Assembly (NCBI GenBank): GCA_007844125.1
Contig: CM017557.1
Coordinates: 61,575,411-61,639,410 of the forward strand
Reading direction: 5' to 3'
Source of the DNA: Sinonovacula constricta
Lineage: Eukaryota; Mollusca; Bivalvia; Cardiida; Solecurtidae
Length of the DNA stretch: 64,000 nt
The position numbers were made by a program, and so were the translations under genes. Below the pieces are notes generated by a model, which was given only the letters and a program-made list of their open reading frames with translations, had not been told where the DNA came from and did no database searches. This document shows, piece by piece, positions 1 to 11,677 of this stretch; positions within the stretch are counted from its first letter, which is position 1; the number at the start of each line of letters is the position of its first letter.

Positions 1-240
1 GACCCGGTATATTGGTTGAGAATAAAGTTGCCAGACTTAAGTGCCTGAAAACACATTAATGTCATCCCATTGTTTATGCATTTTTAGAGGTTTCTATCAT
101 TTTTTGTACTATTTTTTTCCAAGCAATATGACAGAAAAAAAATCTTACAATAATACAAAGTCTGTTAATTGATACAGGTATTATTGTGTTCATTTCCAAA
201 CTTTGGTGAAATGTTATTTATATTATCTCTTAATTAGCTT
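1..240. other. AT-rich non-coding DNA
   Basis: No reading frame, RNA gene or clear repeat is visible. Composition is strongly AT-rich with poly-T and poly-A runs, as in the rest of the window outside the CpG-richer islands. Confidence 0.5.
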
Positions 241-377
241 GCTATTTGCTTATTTATAAGGCTTAGGCAAATAGTGTAGATCTAGATCAGCTAGCTCCTG
301 CTGGGAGCTGTCTGATTAGGATATAATCTTATTGCTGCCCAGTCTATGTTTATAAGTATATATCAACCCTGACATGT

Positions 378-380
<3 letters not shown>
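241..380 (+). repeat. Clam-type dispersed repeat, copy 1
   Basis: This copy carries GGCTTAGGCAAATAGTGTAG, then GATCAGCTAGCTCCTGCTGG, GAGCTGTCTGATTAGGAT, and ends near AACCCTGACATGTAAC. The same order of blocks recurs near 455, 8179, 9079, 14805, 37660 and 56128, all in the same orientation. The block ATCAG...CTGAT is an internal inverted repeat. I recall the motif from bivalve genomes, but I cannot place it in a named family. It codes for nothing. Confidence 0.65.

Positions 381-449
<69 letters not shown>
381..449. repeat. (AT)n microsatellite, about 34 units
   Basis: An uninterrupted run of AT dinucleotides. It sits between two partial copies of the clam-type repeat, at the place where that repeat has ACATGTAACATATATA. 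It therefore probably grew from the repeat's own AT-rich tail. Such tracts extrude cruciforms and are usually polymorphic in length. Confidence 0.95.
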
Positions 450-454
<5 letters not shown>

Positions 455-455
<1 letters not shown>

Positions 456-560
456 CCCTGTTATGAGCTGTCTAATTAGGATTTACTCCATTTGTTGCTA
501 AGTCTCTTTTTATAAGTATCAACCCTGACATGTAACATATATAATATTAAAGCAAACAAA
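455..560 (+). repeat. Clam-type dispersed repeat, partial copy 2
   Basis: This is the right half of the element only: GAGCTGTCTAATTAGGAT, GTTGCTAAGTCTC, then ATCAACCCTGACATGTAAC, followed by ATATAATATTAAAGCAAACA. Its 3' part is nearly identical to copy 1, so the pair looks like a local duplication separated by the (AT)n tract. Confidence 0.6.
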
Positions 561-2721
561 ACCTGAGAATTTAGCCTGTGTTTTTAACAAACTGTAGCAA
601 GATAAGGGTTATTTTAATTGGGGTGGGTTGCATTTAATTGCTCATTTCCACAATCATTGATCATTGTTGTGTAACTAAAAATCTTATCAATTCACTTCTT
701 TCTGACAATATGCATTTATTTTGTGAAAGTTTGTTTTGTGAAGGTTACATCAACATTGTGTTCAGAGATTAATCCAATTTCCCTTTTTTTTATTCACTTT
801 GTTAGTGATTGTTCTGTTAGTTGTTGTTGTTTCCAGTTATATCCAGTTGATAACTGTAGCATTTATTTGTTAAGATATATTGTCCATATAGAACCACTGC
901 CATTTAGAGTAATTATATATATTTTTTGGTCAATCCATTAATTTTAAATTTACACACAAAAATTATATTTGTACTTTTCCCTCGTAATAAAAATTCTTTT
1001 CTTCATATTTACATTTATATGTAGGTCAGATGATGATACATAAGCCTCCAGACATAAATCTCTTATATCATATGATTTTCCTTTTTTTCCCATGCTTTTG
1101 GTGAAAAGGTAAAAAAAAGTTTTTTTGTGGGTTGGTTTACAAAAGGCAGGATGATGGGATAAAATCCCATAATCCTGCGAGGATATAGAAGAATGGCTGG
1201 TAATCTTTTTCACATAGTCAGGATGAGTCATAATCTGTTCAGGGACCAGCGTGTAGAAAGTAAATAAACATAGGTCTCAGATTTTATATCCCCGTTGATA
1301 AGGAGTGATCCCCCACACTTTATTCACTCATTATCCATTTCAACCTTGTAATGGACTCCCTTGGAAAGATATTAAAATTATCTTTGTCAAAATAGTTAAA
1401 CAGATGCAGGTATCCATTCTAGTCTAATTACCACTTTAGCTTAGAGGCTATTTTATTAATCTCTACTCCTCAACAAGATGTGTGTGCTTTTTTTCAATTG
1501 TGCACATTGAAGCCCTCTTTTCATTAGCTTGAATAAACATTATTGTAGATAATCGTCAAAATTTATTTATATAATTTCAAATACGTCCCCCTCGTTTGTT
1601 CGTTTATTTGATCTCAAATCAACAAAGAGTGGAAAAAGAGCTTGTTCAAACACTCCAAATCTCTCCACAATTATTCCTGCACTGAATTAAATACAAAATG
1701 AGCAGCAGGAATATTTTTGTCAGTGTAATGAAAACTCCTCCCCTGTGTAAATACTCTGTTCAGGGTCTTTTTCAATTGCTTTAACAGGCATTCAGAAAAA
1801 AAAATTCAATTTAGTAAAGCAACTCAAACTGGGATCAGTCATTGTGGAACTGGGGAGTATAATAATAATATACACCCCTCTTTTTATCTTTTCTTCCACT
1901 GTCTCCCCACCTTTTACTTTGTGAGCGACAACGGTTCCCCGTTTGCCCATTCTGTCTGTTGACATCTGTTTTAAACATTCGAGTAAGGGAGCCATTCTAT
2001 CATGATCGGCATAAAATGGTGGAGTTTAATTGTTAAAAACTCCGAGTGACTGTGATATGGCAGGAACATGACAATAAGCTATTTAACATAGAGGTTTCGG
2101 ATCAGTGCTTTGTAATAAAATGGGGCACCGGTAAATCTACAATAGGAGTCGTGAGTTGCCTTATAGACAGATAGGAACCTTTCCACAACACAACCATAGA
2201 CAGCTGTAATACGGCTCATCTCCAATAACAGGCGGGGTATATTTTATTCATAATTTCAATCAACAGTATTATCTAGGCTAAAATCAAATACCCACCTACT
2301 GTATAGGCGGGTTTAACTGGACGGAAAGAATTTTTTCCTTACAGCGCTGGCATATTAGTTTTAAGGGGTGAATGGTGACCTAATTTAGTGATCTGTATTT
2401 TTTATAAAATTTTATTTGGCATTTACTGTTAAACTTGTGAGTTGTGTCCTTGTTTCTTTAACTGTGGTTTTTAGCTTGTTGTTTTTTCTCCCCAACCAAT
2501 CACAAACCTTAATATAATTCTCCATATTTTAGTTTTAAGAAAAATATTTATTAGATGTATCTTTTTTTAGCAATAACTATGCATAAGAGACCATTTGATT
2601 ATAGTCTTTTAATACTATATAACAATCACCTCAGACCAGAAGTATCCCATTTCCAAGGTGGGCATTAAATACAGGTTTGACTTAAATCTTTTTACATTTG
2701 AGAATGCTTATAAACAGGATG
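561..2721. other. AT-rich non-coding stretch
   Basis: No supported gene. The short frames here (for example 723-941 and 950-1231) are under 100 codons, lack flanking splice signals that would make an exon, and have low-complexity compositions. There is a fair plus-strand splice-acceptor-like string near 2330-2344 (ttttttccttacag), but no exon follows it. Confidence 0.5.
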
Positions 2722-2729
2722 CGACCACC

Positions 2730-3015
2730 GGCCGCAATAGCTCAGATGGTAGAGCGTTGGCTTGCGGATCGGGAGGTCGTGGGTTCGAACCTCGGCCGGG
2801 TCATACCAAAGACTTTAAAGTTGTTAGTAGTGGCTTCCCTCCTAACGCTCGGGGCTACAGGGACAGCATTACGACTGACTCGTCAGTGTCAGTATAATGG
2901 ACCGGCCAGGTTCAGTCCCTGGGCACCTCATAAGTGCCCCTGTGCTATAATGATAGAAATGTCGCTGTGCAGTATCGGCAAAAATGCCGGCTAATCCCGA
3001 TCCCATCCTCAGGAT
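2730..3015 (+). mobile_element. tRNA-derived SINE (best preserved copy)
   Basis: The head, about 2730-2802, is tRNA-like. It has an A box in TAGCTCAGATGGTAGAGCG (from 2738) and a B box GGGTTCGAACC (2781-2791), with GGCCGCA at the 5' end. The body follows directly (CATACCAAAGACTTTAAAG, then CTCCTAACGCTCGGGGCTA, GTCAGTATAATGG, CAGTATCGGC). The same body blocks appear in copies at 8716 and 13195. The anticodon stem does not pair properly, so this is not a working tRNA gene. RNA polymerase III would be the expected transcriber. Overlapping frames at 2658-2994 are by-products of the SINE. Confidence 0.85.
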
Positions 3016-6000
3016 GTGACCCTGTCTGAGCAGATGAAGGTCTTGACTTGTAAGTCCTTAAGTCCTTATTGGGAGTACTTAAGTCCCAGTCACATGGGCA
3101 AGTTTCCCACAAACCCTTGGGGTGCTAGTGGTTCCTAACCAGGCAATTGACCATGGTGTATATTTCTCCACTAATAATTTGTCTTTGTTTTTTATTAAAT
3201 CACAGTGACAAATTATGGCCATTATAGTGACATCCAGATATTTTAGAGCAGGAAGAACCCACACAAATGTCTTTTAGAACTACCGGCACAACTGCAGGCC
3301 AGCTGAAGAGAGATTTAGCAGTCAAAGGAGTTACCCTATAATAGCTGGCTGTCGTCAACATGACCATTATAGTATTGGTAATATAGACATGTATTTGAAA
3401 AATAAAATAAACAAAACAAATAATATTTAAATAGGAGAAGCTTAACATGATACTTATAGTCGATGACACTGACTACAAAGGTGATCCATATTCTCAACAG
3501 GTTCTTTTTTCTTCCAGTAATATGTATATTTAATGACTGAGTATCAACTTTCATATTGTTAACAAGTCTCCACATAGGATTCAACCAATGTTTGTCATGA
3601 ACAATTGTTTTGGAATGTCATGCTTATCTACTATTGCAATATTGACTACCAGGGGCAGGGGTAGTTTTCTGAATAGGTTAGAAGATCCGGTGGATATGTC
3701 GGATATGTGGAAATGTTGATGTACGATTGCTCAGCTCTATCCAGCTGAGTTGGGTATAGAGGGTGGGGTATATCATGCGTTGTGCTTCATTGATAAAGTA
3801 ATGTATAACAAACTAAACAGTGTAATTAAAACGCCATACGCTGAATTACTGCCAGTGGAGGGACAGAAATAACTAGCGAAGAAAATACAGAAACACAGAA
3901 ATGAATCCAGGAGGGACTGGGAATGGCTCGGTAGGTAGTGGGGTAGATGAGAAAGGTGGAGGGGGAAAAAACATACATCCATGAAGAGGTTTTGTCAGAA
4001 AAGTACAATGTTATCAAGAAATATAATCTTGAGACTAGAGACTAGGAAAGACCATGCCAAATGATTATTTTGATTTCTTGTAAGTTTTTTTTTTCCAGGT
4101 CTAGCTTATCAGGAAGAAATTGTTTGGTGATCATAGGTCCTACCATTCTTTACCGAAGGAATAAACTCCTTTGAGATATTTTCCTTCCCATTGAAAGTTG
4201 CTAGGAGCTTGGTTTAGATTGCAAGTTTCACTATCACTGAGTAAATTTTTCCTTGTGACGTGCTTAAACCTTGGAGTACTCTCTGGTATTATAGGTCTGT
4301 TTGAACGATGATAAAAGCGCAGTCGGTTGTGTTAAACCAGGTACCCAAATCTTTATCTGGGTCAAGTCCTCTCAGTTGCATGAGAAACTTCAAATTGATG
4401 AAGTAGTCCGCAGTTAGGTACAAAGGTAGGTTTTAAACCTGTCCAAGAATCATATGTTCAAAAGACTAGATTTATATTACCGATACTTATGAATAATTAC
4501 TACTATCTTAAACCTCTTATGCATGCTTATGCCATTTTGACATGCATTGCACATGTTACGACTCTGTAGATTCTTCATTTATTGGGAGTTTATAAGTTTT
4601 ATTTGTTTTTTTAGCCAAAGAACGACAATTATATACCCTGAGCATACATATTTAAAAAACATATTTTTCAATATTTCAAAGAAAATAGACGAAAAAATAT
4701 GAATTTTTAAGCTCATATACATGTGCTATGAATGAATGGGTTAAATAAGTTGTGATTCACAATGTACTACATATATCTATCAACTTGCTGTGACATTATC
4801 AATGAAATAAAACATTTCTCTTTAACTATTACCCAGATTAATTTCAAATACTTGATTTATAGTAAAGGTTACATTGGGACTTCGAACTAAGGTAGGATGA
4901 CCAATAAGCACTTTACCATATGTAATATAGAATGTCTTCCATATCAACAGATTGATCTTTTTATAATTAACCCACATATTGGAGACAATGTCTTGTATCT
5001 TTTATATCTGGACAGATGGCCCTATATTATCTGTAATACTAATTGTATAAGGTAGGATTCTTACTGAGCTGTATATAAATAAGAATATATGACAAAGTCC
5101 TATGAGTATTGCAACATATACCAAACTCCGAAAAGGCACAGAACAAAGATATTTCACATGCAAGCCAAGCGAAAAGTAAGAACAAATCTGTGATGAGTCA
5201 TTTAAGGAAAAGAGCAAACCCAACAGTTACCGCCTTGGAACGGTAAAGTCTATTGGCAGAAACCATAATATAGTGTTGAGCTTGTCCTTTTTAAAACAAG
5301 CCATACCATACCAAATAAACAATAATTTGTATGCTATGTTTTATAATACCAAACATAGTGTTTTACAGCTATATTACAAAAAAACACTAAATTGTCACTA
5401 GTATGTCTGTCCCTATACACATCATTTATGTAGAAAATTTATCATTTCAGCCTAATTCATTAAGAATTTGAAGCATGTCTATCCTAACACGAAGGCTAAC
5501 AAACAAACACCAACAGGTGGTATCTCTTTCAGTGGGGTGATAAGAAAAAAATGTATTAATGAAGTTTGAATGCAGTCTATTATCTCTCAAACCTGCCCAA
5601 ACATTTGTCTAATGGACGAAAAAGCAGACTTAGACAAGATTTATCAACCCTTGCCACCTGTCTCATTCCTCCACGGGTGAGAATTTGCCCCATTTTTTTT
5701 TCTTTTCGCAACCTTAAACATGAAAAAATTTAAGTATTCAGTCTTTTTTCCGCCTTTACTAGACTTTAACCATGTAGGAATTTACTCAATTTTGTGTGTG
5801 TTTTTCCATAAGTTGGCGAATATTGTCTCAACTTTTTTTGTCATATCTCATCTCAGGTGATGATTGTCTCTGATTTTTCTTTTCATTTCACTGTACGCAG
5901 AAAGCTGTCAACCTAACAATTTGGACTATTTCTGTATTCAGCCTGAGAAAAAGTAGTTCCATGGTTCAATGTGAAAGCAGTCACAACCAAAAATAGATAT

Positions 6001-8178
6001 CAGAACAAAGTCAGCACACGTGTACATTACAATGCCCAGTCTGATTAATCTAGATGTAAATTTGTGTATGAAATAACTTGCTTTCTTTTGTCTTTTTTCA
6101 GATTTTCCTAACTCTCTGTAAACCTCATTACCCCACCTAGCTCTGCTCATCATTGTATTTTTAAGTTAGACATATACGAGTGGTGTAATGAAGATGTTTT
6201 GCCAGGTAACTGTGACTGTTTATCTTCAGTTGACCAATGTTTTGTTACAACTGTCTTCCTAACTCAAACATTTCTGGGCAGTTTGACCTCGGTTAACCCA
6301 CTATCTACCCTCACTTACTACATTAGGCTTGGCGGGGACTATATCTATCTTTACCTTGATAAATCTACAGCTTAATGTTTGCCCAAAACTTCGTCGCACA
6401 TCTAAATGACTTAAAAATTATCTTCCACCGAAACTTTCAATATTTTCATGCTTTTCCATGTCCAACTGGCTGAAACTTATATTATACAGACGCATTGCAT
6501 AGTGTCCATGCTCAAAAGACTGTTTCATTGACCTTAATGCATCATCCATTAACAGCTTTTAACTCTTTAGTTCATGAATCAGCCATTTTACGCCTGTGCA
6601 AAGTGTACTTAGCCATCACTCTTATCTGTTGTAGATTCTGCACAACCAAGGCTTTATGTGTAGACTGGTATAGCCTAGGATTTAGTATTATAGTATTTCA
6701 AAATCCTATGCATGTACTATGAACGAAAAGGTTAACTTTGTAAACATCATTTCTCTCCTTTCTTATGACCAAGTGACTTATATTCCGTGATTGGAGTTCA
6801 GAATGTTCCTTGAGTAGGATTTCAGAAGTTACTTTTCTTTTTATGCTGATCCGACTTACTTCAAAACCAAAAATTTCAGGACATAATTTTCATGTCTTTA
6901 CAAAATGCGGGAAAATTAAGGCGAAACAACAGTCCCTTAATTATTCAAAACTTCTAGTCACCTCAAGAAAGCTAATTTCTTGACACTTCCACAAAATTTT
7001 AACGTACCAACATTTATGTCAACTGCATAATGCAGTTAAGTTTAAGTTTTAGCCATGCACATCTATTTTAACTTGGGTTTGAGCTTTTATGCACTCATAG
7101 CATTATCCATATCAAAAGCTAATTGAGTTATAAGATTATAAATTATATGGAAGTTATAATTATAATATTTTGCAAAGTGACTATCAATGACTGTTGTAAT
7201 AGACTTGGTCACAGGTGCTGGAATTAGCATTCTTTTTTTTTTTAAAGCAAAACTTGATTGGACCACAATAACTAATAAAAAAAATGATATCTGTTATGTT
7301 ACTCAGTCATTTAAATATGTACATTGTGGATCATATTGTTCTCTGTATCATGTACCTTTGCAAAACTGAGGCCAAGTCTCCTAAAATTAATGAAAATAAA
7401 ACAAAAAGAAAAAAATATTAGAACAATATTTGGAACTAATCACATATGTAATATTTTTTTAAACTAGAAGGAACTTATTTTATTAAAAAAAAATCTTTAA
7501 TGGCCTCTAAATTCTGTCACAAAACCCTGAAAACTAGCAGACGAAGACAGTCTCAACATTTCTGGCAGCCCATACTTTTTACAACATTGAAAGTTCCACC
7601 CTTTCAGTAGCACATGCGCCATTTAATTAGCCCACCTCTAAATATAACATTACAACAACTCTTTTCTACCATGGGGTTGCGATGAAGCTTTCAAAAACCT
7701 GCTGGAAACTGGCATTTTAATGTCGCAAAAACCAACATGGATGCTGTTTCACGGGTTAACCTCTTGTCAATGAAGCTGATTTTATACACAAACTCGAAAA
7801 TTTCTGGCTCTATTGTGCTACAGTACGAGGGCAAGGTAACGTATCTGGCTATACAGCTATATAGCTTGATGGCATGGTAAATAATAAAGAAAAGTAAAAA
7901 AAACACCTAAAAATTGTTTTCTGTTTATTCTCATTTGATAAACGGATTCTGATCTTTTTATTTTTTATTTTTTTAATTCAAAGACTTGACAACTGTTTTT
8001 AGGAAGAACTGATATGCCCAGATTCCATTCCTAAAAATAAGTAATTTAAAGCTTGTGAAAACATCCAGTTTATATTTCTCCCTTATCATGGAGGGGCCAC
8101 TAAGATAATATTGCTTCAAGACTCTGCTTGGGAGGTTGGATGACATTTGGTAGATAAATACAAACAATTTAAGCTATA
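3016..8178. other. AT-rich non-coding stretch with decayed repeats
   Basis: About 5 kb without a supportable gene. A short repetition of AAGTCCTTAAGTCCTTA lies at about 3051-3067, just beyond the SINE. Decayed copies of an unnamed dispersed repeat lie near 4590-4760 and 6655-6735 (see the separate entry). Plus-strand acceptor-like strings at about 4081-4098 and 6080-6100 are not followed by coding-like sequence. All frames are short and AT-driven. Confidence 0.5.
4590..4760 (+). repeat. Decayed dispersed repeat, copy 1 of a GGGTTAA-tailed family
   Basis: The segment runs from CTGAGCATACATATTTAAAA to ATGTGCTATGAATGAATGGG and TTAAATAA. A similar order of blocks (CTGAACATACATTTATAAAA ... GAACTATG...GAGTTAA) occurs at about 12040-12150. 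The tail block (CATGTACTATGAACG...GGTTAA) also occurs at about 6707-6735. Identity is low and the ends are undefined, so the element class is unknown. Confidence 0.35.
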
Positions 8179-8345
8179 AATTCTTAGCCTTTTAAACCCA
8201 TATTGATCAGGTTTATGCAAATAGTGTAGATCTTGACAGCCTGCTCCCAGTGGGAGCCATTCTGATCAGGATTTGCACTTTTTGTGGCTGAGTTTCTAGC
8301 AATTTGTCTTGGCACCTTTGTATGTTGATGATTAAAGATAAGTAA
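8179..8345 (+). repeat. Clam-type dispersed repeat, copy 3
   Basis: Blocks in the family order: TATGCAAATAGTGTAGATCT, CAGCCTGCTCCCAGTGGGAG, CCATTCTGATCAGGAT, and GTGGCTGAGTTTC. Same orientation as the other copies. The central CTCCCAGTGGGAG is an imperfect hairpin. Confidence 0.65.
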
Positions 8346-8715
8346 AAATGAGAATGAATTATTAACAAAAGTATTAGGCTTAAAACTTAACTTATGCCTT
8401 AATCACGCTAAAATTGCTCCCCAAAAGGCAGGAAGTTTGGGTTAAGTTCCTTGCAAAAAGGTACTAAGGTCTTTTCAAATTGTGCTTGCTACTTTATAGC
8501 TTGAATGACTTTTTTAAGCTTTTAGGGTTTATTTACTTGAGGTTCTTATAATGTCATAAAGTCTGATACCATGTCACATTGTCACAATATGCTATCACCG
8601 TGACAGCACCATTTTTGTTAAAGTGTGCATTTATCATCACACAGGACTAACAAGTGTTCTTGGTGCATCAGAGCACTCTGTCCACCTTTGTTGCACACCA
8701 GATTGAAACTAGTGA

Positions 8716-9064
8716 AAATGACCAGGCCTGATAGTACAATCTGTAGAGTCGGCTCCTAGTACAGGGACCCCATTTTCAAAGCCGGTCGGCAACAAAGTAT
8801 TTAAAAATGGTGGCTGTATGAATCTCTTGCTAATTGCTCAAAGAAATATAAGGGTAATTCCAGGACTGGTTGGCCCGGTTCAGTTTAATGTGAGCAGATA
8901 TGGTATAATGGCATATAATCGTGACATGCTATATAGACTGAGGGCAGCACTATATCTGATCTGGATGGACGTTGTTTTTAGATAGCTTTTATACTTTTGG
9001 TTAGACAATAACCTGCACACTAAATAATCAAATAAAAAAAGATTAAAAAAGGAAAAAAAATAAT
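8716..9064 (+). mobile_element. tRNA-derived SINE, decayed copy with A-rich tail
   Basis: The head (GATAGTACAATCTGTAGAGT at about 8728) is a worn version of the A-box region of the 2730 copy; the B box is nearly erased. The body matches the 13195 copy closely: AAATATAAGGGTAATTCCA, GACTG.TTGG.CC.GT, and GGCAGCACTATATCTG. It ends in a run of A-rich sequence (AAATAAAAAAAGATT and beyond). Divergence suggests an old insertion. Confidence 0.7.
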
Positions 9065-9078
9065 CTTACTTAACTCTT

Positions 9079-9250
9079 AGCCTGCTTATCATATATTTAT
9101 AAGGCTTAGGCATATATTTTAGATGCAGATCAGCCAGCACTCTGCTTGGAGCTATCTGATCAGGATATAATCTACTTGCTCCTCAGTCTCTGTTCATAAG
9201 TATATCAACTCCAACATGTTCACTATATACTATTAAAACAAAAAACCCAG
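9079..9250 (+). repeat. Clam-type dispersed repeat, copy 4
   Basis: A nearly full copy: TATTTATAAGGCTTAGGC, CAGATCAGCCAGC, GGAGCTATCTGATCAGGATA, CTCAGTCTCTGTTCATAAG, and a TATTAAAACAAAAAACC end. It lies 15 bp after the A-rich tail of the SINE at 8716, so the two may have inserted independently into AT-rich DNA. Confidence 0.7.
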
Positions 9251-10440
9251 TTAAGGGCTAATTCAGTACACTAATAAATCTTGAGCATCTAGACACATTC
9301 TTACTTTAAAAAAGTAAATAAAACCCATGATCAGTGTATGGTATTTTATTGAATCTGCCAGTGTTTGTAACCATGTAATGACAATATTACCTGACGGCAT
9401 CTCATGCGTACGCAGCAACCTGTCCGCACTTCTGCTTGATTTCAAATCAATCCTTGGTTAAATTCACCCCAGTTCAGCATATTATTAATTCTAATCCCCT
9501 TATAATTTGAAGCTGCATGATGCTTGGAAATTTATATAAACGCAGAGCAATAAAATGTTCAACAACAATAATTAGCACTAACAAACCCTTAAAAACATGA
9601 TGATGCAAATGAAAAGAGGGTTCTGATTGGTTGAAACACTCCCGGGAGATGAAGCTGTAACATGCTAAGGAATCATTCAATTAATACAGCAGGCCAGTCA
9701 CACAATGCATGTTAAAGCGACGATTCTCGCATCGTAGGAACTGTTGCGTCCGTTAAAATCATTATTGTGGTAGATAGCATATTTACACCTTAATGCATTG
9801 TTGACATGCTCTTTGACTGTCTTAAGGTTAGGGATGTGACCGTTAAATTCTGTTAAATTTGTGATTCTTATGTGGCCCTGGCTTAGAAATTACACTTTGT
9901 CATGGGTTTTTAATTGTCTTAAGACGTCTGTAATGACATGTGTTCTTTCTCAGGTCTTGTTGTAGCATTTTAAATTGGAGATTAAGAGAATCATAGTGTA
10001 TGTTGAAACTCATCAAGCTTTCTCCGAGTGTGTTTATTGTTGTCCTGATCACTTTGTCTGGATGTCTCAATTATAAAAGTAATTAATTGATCATTAACAC
10101 TTTTTGAATAATTTATAACTTGTTAAAATATGTAGCTATTGTGTTTATTTTTAATGAATCATCTTTTTGCTAATCGAATGCAACTAGTTCAAAAAAATAT
10201 AATTTCAGTTTTTCATAATAAAAATAGCAATACAAAATAGATATGTATGGTTATATACATAAAGCTGGTTGGATTTTAATGTTAAAAATAATCCATAAAT
10301 TAAAGTATTTAGTATTTTTTGTCTGAAAGTCATTATAAACAGCTTCATTTCATCATTTTTATTTTCATCATTGTAGCAAAATCAGTTGATTATTTGTTTT
10401 CCTAATGTCATATTTCACATGATTCACATTAAATTACTAT
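9251..10440. other. AT-rich non-coding stretch
   Basis: No gene or defined repeat seen. Two short minus-strand frames (9263-9445 and 9474-9680) have no domain signature and no convincing splice context. Confidence 0.5.
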
Positions 10441-10905
10441 ACCAGGTTTCCCTCCTTCTTCATTTCCTCTCACACCCCACCCATCCACTAGATGTTGTTA
10501 TTGTTTTCTTTCTTTACAAAGATCATAGCAAAAATCAATGGTGATAAAGAGGTTATTTTTCAATCAATTCCAGCTTTCCCCACCCTCTCCCCATGTGATC
10601 TGACCAGTTTCATTTTGTCCCGTTATTCTGCAGGTTTTGCCGATAATAGAGGGGGCTGTTTTCACTCGACGTCTGTTTTATTTCCTAATAGTCTATTTCC
10701 AATTAGTGTTAAGGGTTGCATGTCCAGGGTTATTGCTTCCAATATAATCTTTTCTGTATCTAAAACAATTATGTTGCACGTCCGCGGTAAATGCCGCGGT
10801 TCAATGTTTCCTAAAGTATCGCCTAGTATTTTGGGATCTATGTTATGTCCAGGATATTTTTTATTAATGGCTTGGGTTAAAAATAGCGTTTGTACTTAAA
10901 CACAC
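10441..10905. other. Repeat-poor block with a long open frame, possible conserved non-coding element
   Basis: This block is richer in GC and CpG than its surroundings, and it lies 640 bp on the 3' side of the minus-strand exon at 11545-11677. It carries an open plus-strand frame of about 135 codons (10492-10899). The translation has no recognisable domain, is rich in hydrophobic residues, and does not fit the minus-strand gene. It includes a hairpin (CCGCGGTAAATGCCGCGG, about 10782-10799) and homeodomain-type ATTA sites. I favour a regulatory element in an intron over a gene, but a small unknown gene is not excluded. Confidence 0.35.
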
Positions 10906-11039
10906 TTGTCTACAATTTTGTATCTTTGATAATGAATAGAGCAATCTTGCTTTTTGGCATGTTATATATGTATTCTTACAGAGAGAGATTTTTAACATTA
11001 TCTAAACTAATGTGGTCATTTAGGCAACTTCTAGATATG

Positions 11040-11210
11040 ATGTGCGGAGAAGAGGATGACTGTTTGAACCATGGATGTATTGCTGGTCAGCTGGAAGACC
11101 TTCACACATTGTATAGACATTCTTGGCCCAACCGGGACTCGAACCCTCGGTAACTGATTGAGGAGTTACAAGTAAGTAACTCTAACAAATCAGCCACATC
11201 TTACCGTCAA
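11040..11210 (-). mobile_element. tRNA-like SINE head, minus strand
   Basis: On the minus strand the segment reads TGTGGCTGATTTGTTAGAGT (A-box region, about 11177-11196) and, further on, GAGGGTTCGAGTCCCGGTT (a good B box, about 11130-11148). Spacing between the two boxes is about 30-40 bp, as in tRNA genes. The sequence continues past the head (GAAGGTCTTCCAGCTGACCA), which fits a SINE rather than a free tRNA. The body is unlike the 2730 family, so it is probably a second SINE family. Confidence 0.6.
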
Positions 11211-11544
11211 CCCATATTCACCTAGTCATTTGTAAGTAAGAATGCCTAAAGCCATATAAATCAGGAGATGTTATATCTTTTAAGCATTCAAAGAATGATG
11301 TCAGAAATTTTGCATGACACAATAACTGTGCTACTTTGAGGATAATAAAAATATCAAAATTACCTAAAAATTCGTGGATTTGCAATAACAAAATGCTGAC
11401 TCGAGTTCAAGTCATTGACTCCCCTCTTAAAAATGCTTGGTGAATGCAAGGCTTTTTATTGACTGTCAAGTCCCACGAGATCTACAGCCTATTGACAGAA
11501 ATCTTATACCAAAAATAATATAATATTTTGTATATATGTCTTAC
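11211..11544 (-). other. Intron on the 3' side of the exon
   Basis: AT-rich sequence with no second coding block. The donor GTAAGA (read on the minus strand at 11544-11539) marks the 5' edge of this intron. No matching next exon, which should begin the homeodomain, could be found down to position 1. The intron therefore continues off the window, or the gene call is wrong. Confidence 0.5.
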
Positions 11545-11677
11545 CTGCTTCACTATTATTATCAGCATTTTGAGATGAGTTAGTGTTAGATTGACTAGTA
11601 ACCGGAGTGTCGTTGGACCGAGTGGACTGGGCGTCGTCCGGTGAACTAAATGGAGGTAATCCCTGTGAGGGGGATCT
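11545..11677 (-). CDS. Internal exon of a Meis/homothorax-class TALE homeobox gene (partial)
   Basis: Seen: a 133-bp open block on the minus strand with acceptor tttcatttcag just before 11677 and donor GCAG|GTAAGA just after 11545. It starts in phase 0 and ends in phase 1, giving 44 full codons plus the first base of a glycine codon. The peptide is polar and rich in Ser, Asn, Asp, Gln and Thr, with SPDDAQSTRSNDTP in its middle and DNNSEA at its end. Known: vertebrate Meis proteins have DHDDTASTRSGGTPG...SGDNSSEQG in the linker before the homeodomain, and as I recall the matching exon is 112 bp with the same phases; 133 is 112 plus seven codons. Inferred: a Meis-type gene, a DNA-binding cofactor of Hox and Pbx proteins in the nucleus. 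The peptide is short and low in complexity, so the family call is likely but not proven. The exon call itself is strong. Confidence 0.72.

Noticed and set aside
2730..2802. A functional tRNA gene
   Set aside because: A and B boxes are good, but the anticodon arm does not pair and the sequence runs into a SINE body that recurs at 8716 and 13195.
1..11544. Homeodomain exon of the Meis-type gene
   Set aside because: I looked on the minus strand for the WLFQHL and NNWF(I/N) signatures and saw neither; the exon should be outside the window.
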